64,000 bases of DNA from Guptibacillus hwajinpoensis (GTDB lineage: Bacteria; Bacillota; Bacilli; Bacillales; Bacillaceae_O), in assembly GCA_016841765.1 (NCBI GenBank), contig JAENYN010000003.1, positions 1-64,000 of the forward strand, written 5' to 3'. A program made the translations under genes and the position numbers. Positions within the stretch are counted from its first letter, which is position 1, and each line of letters opens with the position of its first letter. Positions 38,553 to 46,901 of this stretch are shown here, one piece after another. The notes under the pieces are model-generated. The model searched no databases. It saw only the letters and a program-made list of their open reading frames with translations, and had not been told where the DNA came from.

Positions 38553-38599
38553 GTTTATTAAGGAAATTAGAAACTTTTTGTGTTATGGATAAAAAGCGG

Positions 38600-38735
38600 G
38601 AAGGGAGTCATCCAGCCCCAGGCGCCAGTGGCAATCGTCATAAGCGAGACCCTCCAGAAGGGAAGATCACCTTTCTGCGGGAACCCCCGCTTATGCGTCC
38701 GCCGCTAAGCGGGCGCCCAGCGCTTTTGTTCCCGT
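38600..38735. repeat. Palindromic intergenic repeat with nested hairpins
   Basis: Outer segments CCCCAGGCGCC and GGGCGCCCAGCGCTTTT are partly inverted, CATAAGCG and CGCTTATG pair inside, and CCAGAAGG/CCTTTCTG at the centre. It resembles a class of about 140-bp repeats common between Bacillaceae genes, in a decayed form. No coding content. Confidence 0.6.
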
Positions 38736-38739
38736 ATAG

Positions 38740-38841
38740 TTGTCAGCAAGGAAGTAATTCGGCGCAGATGCCAATTTTAATAAGGGCAACTACGTCTCTG
38801 TCTTCGCCTAAAGGCTCGTCAATCGGCGAGTTTTCTTTATT
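38740..38841. repeat. Two-copy structured element, copy 1
   Basis: Begins TTGTCAGCAAGGAAGTA and ends TCGTCAATCGGCGAGTTTT. It shares most of its sequence with 46746-46852 (CTCTGTCTTCGCCTAAAGGC is identical in both). It lies between the 3' ends of metS and lytH, which are convergent. Terminator-like T-runs follow on the plus strand. Confidence 0.75.
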
Positions 38842-38851
38842 TATAGGCCTG

Positions 38852-39853
38852 TTATCTGTTTTTTTGGCGTTCATTCCGTTCCCACATTTTCAAGTATGGG
38901 TATGGATCATAAGACCATTCGACCGCACCATTATCACGGTATATACCATAATGGAGGTGCGGCGGGAATTTTCCTTGAGTTCCCGGTTTTCCATATCCCG
39001 AACTGCCGACATATCCGATGACGGTGCCGGGTTTAACCGTCTGTCCCTCTGCGATGCCGTCGGCGAAACCGCGCAAATGGGCAAAATAATGATAATTGTT
39101 ATTGAGATCCCTGATGCCGATACGCCAGCCTCCAAACCGGTTCCATCCCATATTTTCAACTACCCCATAGCCGGTTGCCCTGACCGGTACACCATAGTCC
39201 GCAAAAATATCAGTGCCCTCGTGGATTCTTAATCCGCCCCAGCCGCGGCGGTCCCCCCACGTACTCCGGTAGCTGTAGTTGACATTGAGCGGTACCGGAA
39301 AGGCATGTTCAACAAGGTCGATGCGGTCGAAAGTTTTATACAGAAGCGCGTTTGCCATGACAATATTGACCGCCTGTTCCCTTTTATAGAAATCCCAAAG
39401 GGCAATGGTGAAATTATCATCATCATGAGCGTATCGCCCAAAATAATGGGCGAGTGTATAAAGAAGATCTTCATCATTGGTTTGTTCCGCTTTGCCGTCG
39501 CCATTTCCATCCTTGCCGATTCCGCCAAATAATCCGATGGAGGCGAGGTTTGTATCTTCCTGATCGGGGTTGAGGGGTCCGCACCATTGAGCAGTCGAAT
39601 AATAGACAGCAATCAAGCCTTCAGCTTCAGGACGGTCTTTACGTGCCAGGCGGATACTTCTTTCATATTGGTCAATAGCCGCCAAAAAGTACCAGGGGAC
39701 TCTGGTGACAGCTTCAGTTTTTTTATATAAAGCCAAACGGTCACGGTATTTTTCTGCATCACTTTGAGATTCTGCAGCATCCGATCCAATTGGAAAGGAT
39801 AAAAACAAAAGAATGCCGGCAAGTAAAAGTGTAACGCTTTTCAACACATGCAT
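38852..39853 (-). CDS. lytH: Sporulation L-Ala-D-Glu endopeptidase LytH (M23 family)
   Basis: A 333-residue secreted peptidase. Residues 1-26 are a signal peptide (LLAGILLFLSFPIGSDAA); the C-terminal M23 zinc domain has HEGTDIFADYGVPV and PPHLHYGI. Its place beside lipA and the match to YunA/LytH of B. subtilis point to the spore-cortex enzyme that trims stem peptides to L-Ala, made under SigK-GerE. The middle part (about 60-180) is a lysozyme-like helical segment. The terminal gene of its strand here; the two-copy repeat follows. Confidence 0.9.
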   Translation of the reverse strand: MHVLKSVTLLLAGILLFLSFPIGSDAAESQSDAEKYRDRLALYKKTEAVTRVPWYFLAAIDQYERSIRLARKDRPEAEGLIAVYYSTAQWCGPLNPDQEDTNLASIGLFGGIGKDGNGDGKAEQTNDEDLLYTLAHYFGRYAHDDDNFTIALWDFYKREQAVNIVMANALLYKTFDRIDLVEHAFPVPLNVNYSYRSTWGDRRGWGGLRIHEGTDIFADYGVPVRATGYGVVENMGWNRFGGWRIGIRDLNNNYHYFAHLRGFADGIAEGQTVKPGTVIGYVGSSGYGKPGTQGKFPPHLHYGIYRDNGAVEWSYDPYPYLKMWERNERQKNR

Positions 39854-40309
39854 CGCTCCTTTCTCTGCAATTCACTGGTAATAGTTTGTGGAAAGAAGCT
39901 TCATAAAATGAACGGCATTTGCTGGTAATCAGCATTTGGAGAGTAAAATATGCCCATGGCGGTAAGCCGGAAAGTCCGCCTGCTTCGCTGAAACCGTGTT
40001 CCTGGACGGAGATAAATCAACTGTTCCCCGCTCAACAGTGCCAGCGAAAGAAAGACAGGGATAAACCCGGGAGATTTGATACGCTTGCAAAAAAGCCTGT
40101 GGATTTTCCTGCCTGCAAACCCCCATTCCTTTAAATTGCCGGTGCGGCTTTGTTATGATAAAGTGACAAGTATAAGGCTTTTTTTCGCTAATGATGCTGC
40201 AGGCTGAAACAGAAAGGGTTATTTGATTGTTTGCCTGGATGAAAAAGCCTGTTTTAAAAAAGAACAAAGCGCATCCAATGGATGCAAGTCAGATACAGGG
40301 GTGATCACG
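39854..40309. other. Divergent region between lytH and lipA
   Basis: About 450 bases with no recognisable gene. It must hold promoters for lytH (minus) and lipA (plus). A longer open frame extends lipA upstream to 40223 but lacks a ribosome site. Confidence 0.4.
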
Positions 40310-41188
40310 TTGGCTAAGAAAGAAGAATATATCCGCAAGCCTGAATGGCTGAAGATCAAGTTGAATACAAACGATAACTATACCGGCCTCAAGAAAATGA
40401 TGCGGGAAAACAACTTACATACAGTTTGTGAAGAAGCAAAATGCCCGAATATCCATGAATGCTGGGCCGAAAGAAAAACAGCAACGTTTATGATTCTTGG
40501 AGATGTCTGCACGCGCGCCTGCCGCTTTTGTGCCGTAAAGACCGGGCTCCCTTCCGAATTGGACTGGCAGGAACCGGAGCGGGTTGCTGATTCTGTCCAA
40601 ATGATGGGCCTGAAGCATGCTGTCATTACGGCAGTTGCCCGCGATGACCTGAAAGACGGCGGCGCCGGTGTCTTTGCCGAGACAGTGAGGGCGGTAAGAA
40701 GAAAAAATCCTGAAACCACAATTGAAGTGCTGCCATCCGATATGAATGGCGTGTACGATAATCTGAAAACGCTGATGGATGCAAAACCGGATATTTTGAA
40801 CCATAATATCGAAACCGTCCGTCGCCTCTCCGACAGGGTCCGGGCACGTGCCAAATATGATCGTTCACTTGAGTTTTTAAGCCGTTCCAAAGAGATGGAA
40901 CCTGATATTCCGACGAAATCGAGCCTTATGGTCGGGCTTGGGGAAACAAAAGAAGATATTCTCGAAACAATGGATGATCTCCGTGCACATGATGTTGACA
41001 TCATGACAATCGGCCAGTATTTACAGCCTTCCAAAAAACATCTGAAGGTTGAAAAATACTATCATCCTGATGAGTTTGCCGAACTTAAAAAGATTGCACT
41101 CAAAAAAGGGTTCCGTTATGTGGAATCAGGCCCGCTTGTTCGTTCTTCCTATCATGCGGATGAGCAGGTTGATGCTGCAGCCAAATAA
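40310..41188 (+). CDS. lipA: Lipoyl synthase
   Basis: A 292-residue radical SAM enzyme that inserts two sulfur atoms into octanoyl groups on lipoyl domains. The auxiliary-cluster cysteines are in [12 protein letters not shown] and the radical-SAM cluster in CTRACRFC (CxxxCxxC). The TTG at 40310 gives the usual N-terminus ([17 protein letters not shown]) and has AGGGGTGAT upstream. Its substrate carriers include GcvH (9104), and its Fe-S clusters come from the suf and yutM/yutI-type factors in this window. Confidence 0.96.
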   Translation: MAKKEEYIRKPEWLKIKLNTNDNYTGLKKMMRENNLHTVCEEAKCPNIHECWAERKTATFMILGDVCTRACRFCAVKTGLPSELDWQEPERVADSVQMMGLKHAVITAVARDDLKDGGAGVFAETVRAVRRKNPETTIEVLPSDMNGVYDNLKTLMDAKPDILNHNIETVRRLSDRVRARAKYDRSLEFLSRSKEMEPDIPTKSSLMVGLGETKEDILETMDDLRAHDVDIMTIGQYLQPSKKHLKVEKYYHPDEFAELKKIALKKGFRYVESGPLVRSSYHADEQVDAAAK

Positions 41189-41249
41189 GATGATATGCCA
41201 AAACCCGGAGCGCTGGCTCCGGGTTTTTGTCGCAGCAGTATTGTCGTGT

Positions 41250-41888
41250 TTAGCGATTCATACCGGTGTCTTCATATTCACCGTTCATTTCGCCGCTCAT
41301 TTCACCATTTTCATTTTCACCAGTGCTCATTTTTTTGCCCTGTGGTGATTTTTTCATTTCCGCAATGGTTTTGTCGATGATCTGCTCAATGTTACGGTTG
41401 TTTGATCCGTTATTTCCGAACCGTTCAATCTGGTCGATCATGTCCGGATCGTCCGATACGTAAACATGGTAATAACGTGGAACGACAGATATGGCTGTTT
41501 TCTTCACCATATCTGCGGTTTGATTCCTGTCAGTTGAATCGGTGTCATATGCCACTAAAACATTTTTGTCGGTGACGAGGGTGCCGATATCGTCAACAGC
41601 AGGAAGCTGTCTTCCCATCCGGCTGATGGCATCCGCAAGTCCTTCCCGGTCAATATACATGGCATCATTATTACGATTTGTGCGATCGTTGGCTACATCG
41701 CTTTTTTGATATCGCACATAACCGAATTGATTTGTATCCCGGTTCCGATTGTTCATTTCGTTACGGTCACCGACATTTATCGTGTCGCCGCTTTCTTCAT
41801 AAATGTCATTAGGCTGTGCACCCATCTGGCAGGCGGGTAAAACAAGCAATGTGCTGACCGCGGCTGCACCTATCACTTTTTTTATCAC
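41250..41888 (-). CDS. yutC: YhcN/YlaJ-family sporulation lipoprotein (YutC)
   Basis: A 212-residue lipoprotein. The signal peptide ends at LLVLPACQMG (lipobox cysteine about residue 20). The mature part holds an Asn/Arg-rich stretch and the YhcN/YlaJ domain (GLADAISRMGRQLPAVDDIG, VSVVPRYYHVYVSDDPDM-like sequence). In B. subtilis relatives are associated with the spore inner membrane or germination. The GTG at 41888 is preferred, 8 bases after AAGGAGG; upstream in-frame starts at 41894 and 41897 overlap this site. Next to lipA as in B. subtilis. Confidence 0.85.
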   Translation of the reverse strand: MIKKVIGAAAVSTLLVLPACQMGAQPNDIYEESGDTINVGDRNEMNNRNRDTNQFGYVRYQKSDVANDRTNRNNDAMYIDREGLADAISRMGRQLPAVDDIGTLVTDKNVLVAYDTDSTDRNQTADMVKKTAISVVPRYYHVYVSDDPDMIDQIERFGNNGSNNRNIEQIIDKTIAEMKKSPQGKKMSTGENENGEMSGEMNGEYEDTGMNR

Positions 41889-41909
41889 TTGCATCACCTC
41901 CTTATACTT

Positions 41910-42093
41910 AGGCTGTGTTAAAGCTAAATGTTGATTTTTTCACTAGTTGATTGGAGTGGAAGGTGCGAGACTCCTGCGGGACTAGCGGGACAGGTGAGAC
42001 CCCGCAGGAGCGGAGCGACGAGGAGGCTCACCGCCCGCCCCGCGGAAAGCGAGTACCTGCAACGGAAATCAACACTTGCGTTTAACAAAGCCT
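41910..42093. repeat. 184-bp dispersed element, copy 3
   Basis: AGGCTGTGTTAAA at the left and TTTAACAAAGCCT at the right form the terminal inverted repeat. It starts 22 bases upstream of the yutC start, so it lies in the yutC promoter region and may have displaced or replaced the original promoter. Confidence 0.88.
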
Positions 42094-42215
42094 ATCCTTA
42101 ACATGAACAATTCCGGTAAAAATTTGTGTAGCAATTAATGCTAAGGGAAAGAAATAGTGCTTGAACGCAGGCTGCCGGGATATGGTAAAATAAAAAAGAA
42201 TTGAGGTGAGCCAAC

Positions 42216-42491
42216 GTGATCTGTATAAATAATCAGTGCTGGGAAATTGTTGAAGAAAGCAAAAACGGATTTAATGAAGAAGCTTTTAAAGCGCGGTATA
42301 GTGAAATCTTAAATAAATATGACTACATTGTTGGCGATTGGGGATATGATCAGCTGAGGCTGAAAGGCTTTTTCGAAGACCATAATCAAAAATCAAGTTA
42401 TGACACGAAAATAAGCACGCTGTCTGAATACCTTTATGAATACTGCAATTTTGGCTGTGCCTATTTTGTTTTGAAAAAAGTAAAGAAGTAA
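42216..42491 (+). CDS. yutD: YutD family protein (DUF1027)
   Basis: A 91-residue protein matching YutD (DUF1027): EEAFKARYSEILNKYDYIVGDWGYDQLRLKGFF and an acidic/aromatic end. The fold is small and of unknown role, conserved in Firmicutes. It starts with GTG after GAGGTGAG. Position next to yutC and lipA is as in B. subtilis. A shared bidirectional terminator lies between it and the convergent gene at 42541. Confidence 0.85.
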   Translation: MICINNQCWEIVEESKNGFNEEAFKARYSEILNKYDYIVGDWGYDQLRLKGFFEDHNQKSSYDTKISTLSEYLYEYCNFGCAYFVLKKVKK

Positions 42492-42524
42492 CCAGCTGCA
42501 TGGCAGGTGCCAAAAAATCCGGAT

Positions 42525-42567
42525 AAGGAAAAGCGAACCGTCATTGGTCCGGTTCGCCTTTTCCTTC
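42525..42567. terminator. Bidirectional terminator between yutD and the next gene
   Basis: AAGGAAAAGCGAACCG and CGGTTCGCCTTTTCCTT (one bulge) around TCATTGGTC. It overlaps the last codons of the minus-strand gene. Confidence 0.85.
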
Positions 42568-42825
42568 TGAGTGCGGCGGGTGAGCCGGCTCCATTCCCTG
42601 ACGCGGGATATTGTAGTGCAGCTTTTTGAACTCATAATTGAATGCACTGTAGTATCTTTGGCCTTCGCGCCATGGGGTGCTTTTGTTCTGCACAGGCTCA
42701 TGTTTATTGCGCGGGGAACCGTACGGGCCTTCCGGCATTTGTTCCGGAGTTACGTAATTTTTCATATTTTCGACATTCTGGAAATCGGAATACTTTTTCG
42801 CTCTCGGGTTCAAATCGTCTGCCAT
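42541..42825 (-). CDS. Small conserved Bacillaceae protein of unknown function
   Basis: A 94-residue soluble protein (RAKKYSDFQNVENMKNYVTP, EQMPEGPYGSP, GQRYYSAFNYEFKKLHYN). I recognise it as a type often annotated only as cytosolic protein in Bacillus relatives; no domain or catalytic motif is visible. Composition is polar with several Pro and Tyr. AAGGAGG precedes the ATG. Its 3' end coincides with the bidirectional terminator shared with yutD. Confidence 0.7.
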   Translation of the reverse strand: MADDLNPRAKKYSDFQNVENMKNYVTPEQMPEGPYGSPRNKHEPVQNKSTPWREGQRYYSAFNYEFKKLHYNIPRQGMEPAHPPHSEGKGEPDQ

Positions 42826-42905
42826 CCTTATTCCTCCTTAAAAGGTGGATGGTCATAGTGTAACCAGGCCGGCAAACAAAGACCCCGTGTAATTTTTGGT
42901 TTGAA

Positions 42906-42945
42906 AAAGAAACCGGAAACGGCAGCTGCCGTTTCCGGTTTCTTT
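42906..42945. terminator. Perfect 40-bp palindrome, terminator of the DUF3055-like gene
   Basis: AAAGAAACCGGAAACGGCAG and its exact complement meet with no loop; TTTCTTT follows on the minus strand, 6 bases past the stop of the gene at 42951. Confidence 0.85.
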
Positions 42946-42950
42946 ACACC

Positions 42951-43223
42951 TTATACTGATACGACTTCACGAAGAAATTCACGCAATTCTTCGCCGTCTT
43001 CCTCGTTCAAGTTATAGGCATGCTCCAGATACCCTTCCTCGTTCAGGTCATCGGAGCCGATAATTGCAAACCGCCCGCTCTGGATATCAAGGACGATGCT
43101 TTTGCCGTAATAACGGTCTGTTTGCATGATCGCCAGGTCAAATCGATGGTTTGTTCCCATGAAACTGACAAAGCGCGTTTTTGTGTCCGCTGTTTCATCG
43201 TATAAAAAATGCCGTTCGCTCAA
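42951..43223 (-). CDS. DUF3055-like protein
   Basis: A 90-residue acidic protein whose pattern TRFVSFMGTNHRFDLAIMQT, DRYYGKSIVLDIQSGRFAIIG and a C-terminal EELREFLREVV resembles the DUF3055 family of Firmicutes. No function is known. The start is TTG at 43223 with AAAGGGGA upstream. It lies downstream of glpX on the same strand, 112 bases away, and may share its transcript. Confidence 0.75.
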   Translation of the reverse strand: MSERHFLYDETADTKTRFVSFMGTNHRFDLAIMQTDRYYGKSIVLDIQSGRFAIIGSDDLNEEGYLEHAYNLNEEDGEELREFLREVVSV

Positions 43224-43335
43224 TGTGTATCCCCTTTCTGTCTAAATCGTCTTAAAGTGTGCGGAAACATCGGCCCGAAAGCTGATTTCCGCCTCTACTT
43301 TATTTCTTGCTTGCTGCTTAAAATCCTTCTGTCAT

Positions 43336-44304
43336 TTATTCCATCACAAGATGTGGTTTATACGCAAGGTGATGATGTGCTTTTATGGAACGGACAGTCC
43401 GCGTTTTGGCCCGCATGACGATCGAGTCGGTTTCAACCAGGTCACCGCCGAGAAATCTCACTCCTTCAAGAAGCTCGCCTGCCGATACGCCTGTCGCGGC
43501 AAAAATGGCATCGTCACCGCGGACAAGGTCGTCCAGCTTCAACAGCTGATGCGGGTCATCCAGCCCCATTTTTATGCAGCGCGCTTCTTCTTCCGCATTG
43601 TGCGGTACAAGGCGTGCCTGCATGTCGCCTCCGAGGCATTTGAGTGCCGCAGCGGAAATGACCCCTTCCGGCGCTCCGCCTGTGCCGACAAAAAGGTCGA
43701 CTCCAGTAGACGGCATTGCTGTTGCGATGGAAGCAGCTACGTCGCCGTCCCCAAACAGCTTCACCCGTGCGCCTTTCGCCCGGATGCGCTCCACCAATTC
43801 TTCATGGCGGGGCCGTTCCTGAATAATGACCGTCAAATCCCTGATACGCTTATTATTCGCTTCGGCGACAATTTCAATCGTTTTTTCAATCGGGTCGTCA
43901 AGGCTTATTTTACCCGCTGCATTTTTTCCGACTGCTATTTTTTCCATGTACATATCAGGTGCATGCAAAAGCGTCCCGCGATCTGCAGCCGCGATGACAG
44001 CCATTGCGTTCGCATGGCCTTTTGCCACTATATTTGTGCCCTCGAGAGGGTCAACGGCAATGTCGACTGCCGGTCCGTTTTTTGTACCCAGTTCTTCTCC
44101 GATATACAGCATCGGCGCTTCATCAAGCTCGCCTTCGCCGATGACCACGATCCCATCCATATTCACAGAGTCAAACATAGCCCGCATTGCGCTTGTGGCC
44201 GCCTGATCCGCTTCATTTTTTTTACCCCTGCCAAGCCACTGTGCCGATGCGATGGCAGCAGCTTCAGTAACCCGGACGATTTCCAGTGCGAGTTCACGTT
44301 CCAA
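43336..44304 (-). CDS. glpX: Fructose-1,6-bisphosphatase, class II
   Basis: A 322-residue GlpX-type phosphatase that converts fructose 1,6-bisphosphate to fructose 6-phosphate in gluconeogenesis. The lithium-sensitive phosphatase metal site is visible in IGEGELDEAPMLYIGEELG (about residues 55-73) and VDPLEGTN (about 85-92). The start is TTG at 44304 with GGAGGAG upstream. B. subtilis has its glpX elsewhere, so this location differs. The 44305-44624 stretch upstream has no other gene. Confidence 0.94.
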   Translation of the reverse strand: MERELALEIVRVTEAAAIASAQWLGRGKKNEADQAATSAMRAMFDSVNMDGIVVIGEGELDEAPMLYIGEELGTKNGPAVDIAVDPLEGTNIVAKGHANAMAVIAAADRGTLLHAPDMYMEKIAVGKNAAGKISLDDPIEKTIEIVAEANNKRIRDLTVIIQERPRHEELVERIRAKGARVKLFGDGDVAASIATAMPSTGVDLFVGTGGAPEGVISAAALKCLGGDMQARLVPHNAEEEARCIKMGLDDPHQLLKLDDLVRGDDAIFAATGVSAGELLEGVRFLGGDLVETDSIVMRAKTRTVRSIKAHHHLAYKPHLVME

Positions 44305-44624
44305 CGTATTCTCCTCCGTTTCCGCTGAATCCTATAACACATGATAGCAGAACAGGCCCGCCCTGTCCCAAATGACCGGAGAAGTCAGACCAATGGAAAC
44401 GTTTCAAGCATAAAGGGGACGGCTTTTTTAAAAGAGTCATGCCGCATTTAGACCTCAAAGGGATACACCGCCAAAAAGCAAACCGGGGATTCACAAAAAA
44501 CGCCATCGGACTTGACCACACGAGTATGATAAAATAAAACCTGAACATTGAACCATTGTCTGCAGCGGCCTGGCCGAATCAGGCAACTGTTATCATTCAA
44601 CTGCCAAACAGGGGGAATGCCTAT

Positions 44625-45065
44625 ATGTATTTCGTTGACAGGGAAAAAATAGACAGCACACTCGCATATATGGAAGAGCTGTATTCGCTGTTCAAGCAGC
44701 AAGACAGCTGGAATAGCGCTATGGATAAACTCGCACTGGAGCGGATTGCCCACCTTCTGATCGAATCCGTCATTGATGTCGGAAATTCGATGATAGACGG
44801 GTTCATCATGAGGGATCCGGGGAGTTACGAAGACATCATAGAAATCATGCTCGATGAAAAAGTGGTGACAGATGAAGATGCGAAGGGGCTTACTGAGCTC
44901 ATAAGATACCGCAAAAACCTTGTTCAGGAGTATGCCAGCCTGGATCATGCCGAACTTGTTGCTGTTCTGGATCGGGATGCTGCTGCCATTGAACGGTTTC
45001 CTGCCAGTATCCGCCGGTATCTTGACGAAGAACTCGGGCCGGTTTCGGCGTTTTCACCACATTAA
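44625..45065 (+). CDS. yutE: HepT-like protein (YutE, DUF86)
   Basis: A 146-residue all-helical DUF86 protein, related to the HepT RNase toxins. The family motif R-x(4-6)-H-x-Y appears as RKNLVQEY near residue 113: the catalytic-type histidine is glutamine. No MNT-type nucleotidyltransferase antitoxin gene is adjacent. It therefore looks like a domesticated, non-toxic family member, as YutE of B. subtilis may be. ATG 44625 follows GGGGGA at good spacing. Confidence 0.85.
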   Translation: MYFVDREKIDSTLAYMEELYSLFKQQDSWNSAMDKLALERIAHLLIESVIDVGNSMIDGFIMRDPGSYEDIIEIMLDEKVVTDEDAKGLTELIRYRKNLVQEYASLDHAELVAVLDRDAAAIERFPASIRRYLDEELGPVSAFSPH

Positions 45066-45172
45066 TCGGTAAGTGCCGGATTAGGCAAACACCTTCCCCT
45101 TTCTATACTTTTTTGTTTAAAAATTTACTTGCAGTATAAAATAAAGTACAATGGGGTGAGGTGGTGAGAGTT

Positions 45173-45802
45173 ATGCAAACACGATCCTCGTCCACGCGCG
45201 ACCAGATTCTCAACCTTCTGAAAGTAAATAAGCGCATGACAGTTACAGAGCTTGCAAAGGAATTGAACATTACCGAAATGGCTGTCAGGCGGCACTTGAA
45301 TACACTTGAACGGGACCATTTCGTCGAAACTGAACTTGTCCGGAAGTCGATGGGACGGCCGGCAAACGTATTCAGGCTGGCCGAAAAAGGGGAGGAACTA
45401 TTTCCCCGCAACTATAAGTCGATGACAATGGAGTTTCTTGAAGATATAGAAGAGCTTGAAGGCAGGCCAATGGTCGAAAAGCTGTTCACCCGCCGCGAAG
45501 AACGGCTGAAGAACCGTTACAGCAAACAGCTGGAAGGCAGTTCTTTTGCTGGAAAAGTAAAGCAGCTGACACGGATCCAGAATGAAAACGGATATATGGC
45601 GACACTCCAGGAGAATGGCGGGGAATACATTTTGACAGAATTCAACTGCCCGATTGCCGAAATCGCAGGGCAATATCCTGTCGCCTGTGATTGTGAATTG
45701 CGGCTATTCCGAAATGTACTTGGCACTGACAGGGTCACCTGCACGAAATGCGCCGCAAAAGGTGATGACATTTGCGAATACCGGATTAAAAAACCCGAAT
45801 AA
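45173..45802 (+). CDS. SufR-like winged-helix regulator with cysteine cluster
   Basis: A 209-residue regulator. Residues about 8-65 form a DeoR/ArsR-type helix-turn-helix (DQILNLLKVNKRMTVTELAK, MAVRRHLNTLERD). The C-terminal part has FNCPIAEIA, a second cysteine 13 residues on (PVACDCELRLF), then VTCTKC and DDICEYRI, the layout seen in Fe-S sensing SufR-type regulators. ATG 45173 follows GAGGTGG; upstream in-frame GTG codons at 45161/45164 overlap the site. It could tie the Fe-S genes of the window to cluster status, but its targets are unknown. Confidence 0.82.
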   Translation: MQTRSSSTRDQILNLLKVNKRMTVTELAKELNITEMAVRRHLNTLERDHFVETELVRKSMGRPANVFRLAEKGEELFPRNYKSMTMEFLEDIEELEGRPMVEKLFTRREERLKNRYSKQLEGSSFAGKVKQLTRIQNENGYMATLQENGGEYILTEFNCPIAEIAGQYPVACDCELRLFRNVLGTDRVTCTKCAAKGDDICEYRIKKPE

Positions 45803-45905
45803 TACAGCGAATGCTTTCTCCGGGAAGCATTTTTTCTTTTGCACTCATTCCTATTCCGCCTGGAGCGGGAAATCCATCATGCATAAAAAAGGAGATAGGG
45901 CCACT

Positions 45906-46676
45906 ATGAAAAAGCTGAACGATTATAAAGGATACTTAATTGACCTCGATGGCACGATGTACAAAGGTTCCGAGCGGATTGAAGAAGCCGGTGACTTTGT
46001 GAGCAGGCTCAAGGAAGCGGGAATCCCTTACCTGTTTGTGACCAACAACTCATCGCGTCGCCCGGGCCAGGTTGCGGAAAAACTGCGGGGGTTCGGCGTT
46101 CCGGCCGATGCGGAGCATGTGTTTACGACCAGTATGGCGACAGCAAGCTATATCGCCGAGCAAAAACCGGGAGCGACCTATTATGCAATCGGGGAAGAAG
46201 GCATCTTATCGGCTCTTGAAGAACAGGGTCTCGTCTATCAGGAAGAAAACCCCGATTTCGTCATTGTGGGGATAGACCGGAGTGTAACCTATGAAAAATT
46301 CGCAATCGCAGCACTAGGAGTCAGGGCAGGGGCAACCTTCATCTCAACAAATGGGGATGTTTCAATCCCGACGGAAAGAGGCTTTCTGCCTGGAAACGGA
46401 TCACTGACATCGGTTGTGACCGTTTCAACAGGAGTCCAGCCGATTTTTATCGGAAAGCCTGAGCCCATCATTATGAACCAGGCCATGGAGGCACTGGGCG
46501 TACCAAAGGAAGATGTGCTGATGGTCGGTGACAATTATGATACGGACATTCTGGCAGGCATCAATGCAGGGGTCGATACGCTGATGGTCCATACAGGCGT
46601 GACGACGCCGGAGCGGCTAAAGGAATATGAAGTCCAACCGACTTACACAATCATGTCTTTGGATGAGTGGAAATGA
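45906..46676 (+). CDS. yutF: HAD-family phosphatase, NagD type (YutF)
   Basis: A 256-residue HAD-superfamily IIA phosphatase. Motif I is LIDLDGTMYKG (nucleophile Asp about residue 13), motif II FVTNNSSR, motif III with KPEPII and motif IV MVGDNYDTDILAG. The size matches B. subtilis YutF. It dephosphorylates sugar or nucleotide phosphates; the natural substrate is not settled. AAAGGAGATAGGG precedes the ATG; the longer open frame upstream overlaps the regulator gene and has no site. Confidence 0.93.
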   Translation: MKKLNDYKGYLIDLDGTMYKGSERIEEAGDFVSRLKEAGIPYLFVTNNSSRRPGQVAEKLRGFGVPADAEHVFTTSMATASYIAEQKPGATYYAIGEEGILSALEEQGLVYQEENPDFVIVGIDRSVTYEKFAIAALGVRAGATFISTNGDVSIPTERGFLPGNGSLTSVVTVSTGVQPIFIGKPEPIIMNQAMEALGVPKEDVLMVGDNYDTDILAGINAGVDTLMVHTGVTTPERLKEYEVQPTYTIMSLDEWK

Positions 46677-46689
46677 AATTGAAAAATGA

Positions 46690-46731
46690 AAAAGCCGGAG
46701 CACAAAAGTTGGTTGTGCTCCGGCTTTTTTT
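46690..46731 (+). terminator. Terminator after yutF
   Basis: AAAAGCCGGAGCACAA and TTGTGCTCCGGCTTTT around AAGTTGG, then T-run. Confidence 0.92.
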
Positions 46732-46745
46732 ATTTAAAGCATAAA

Positions 46746-46852
46746 TTGTCAGCAAAGAAGTATCTCGACGCAGCTGCCAATTTTGAGAATATAGATAAAG
46801 GCAACTATGCCTCTGTCTTCGCCTAAAGGCTTGCCAATCGGCGAGTTTTTTT
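46746..46852. repeat. Two-copy structured element, copy 2
   Basis: Starts TTGTCAGCAAAGAAGTAT and ends GCCAATCGGCGAGTTTTTTT; counterpart of 38740-38841. Possible pairings include GGCAACTATGCC, GCCTAAAGGC and TTGCC/GGCAA. As with copy 1 it lies between convergent genes (yutF and yutG), after the yutF terminator. Confidence 0.75.
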
Positions 46853-46901
46853 AAATGTGGACTTTCGGAGGTTGCTTTGTATACGTTGAGATGGTTCATT
46901 T

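Noticed and set aside
38740-38841. Assignment of the two-copy element as a cyclic di-GMP or glycine riboswitch
   Set aside because: Short GGC/GCC helices on the minus strand gave a superficial likeness, but the conserved core of neither class is present and no gene lies downstream on that strand.
43351-44328. 325-codon plus-strand frame opposite glpX
   Set aside because: Shadow of the glpX gene, whose motifs are unmistakable; no ribosome site.
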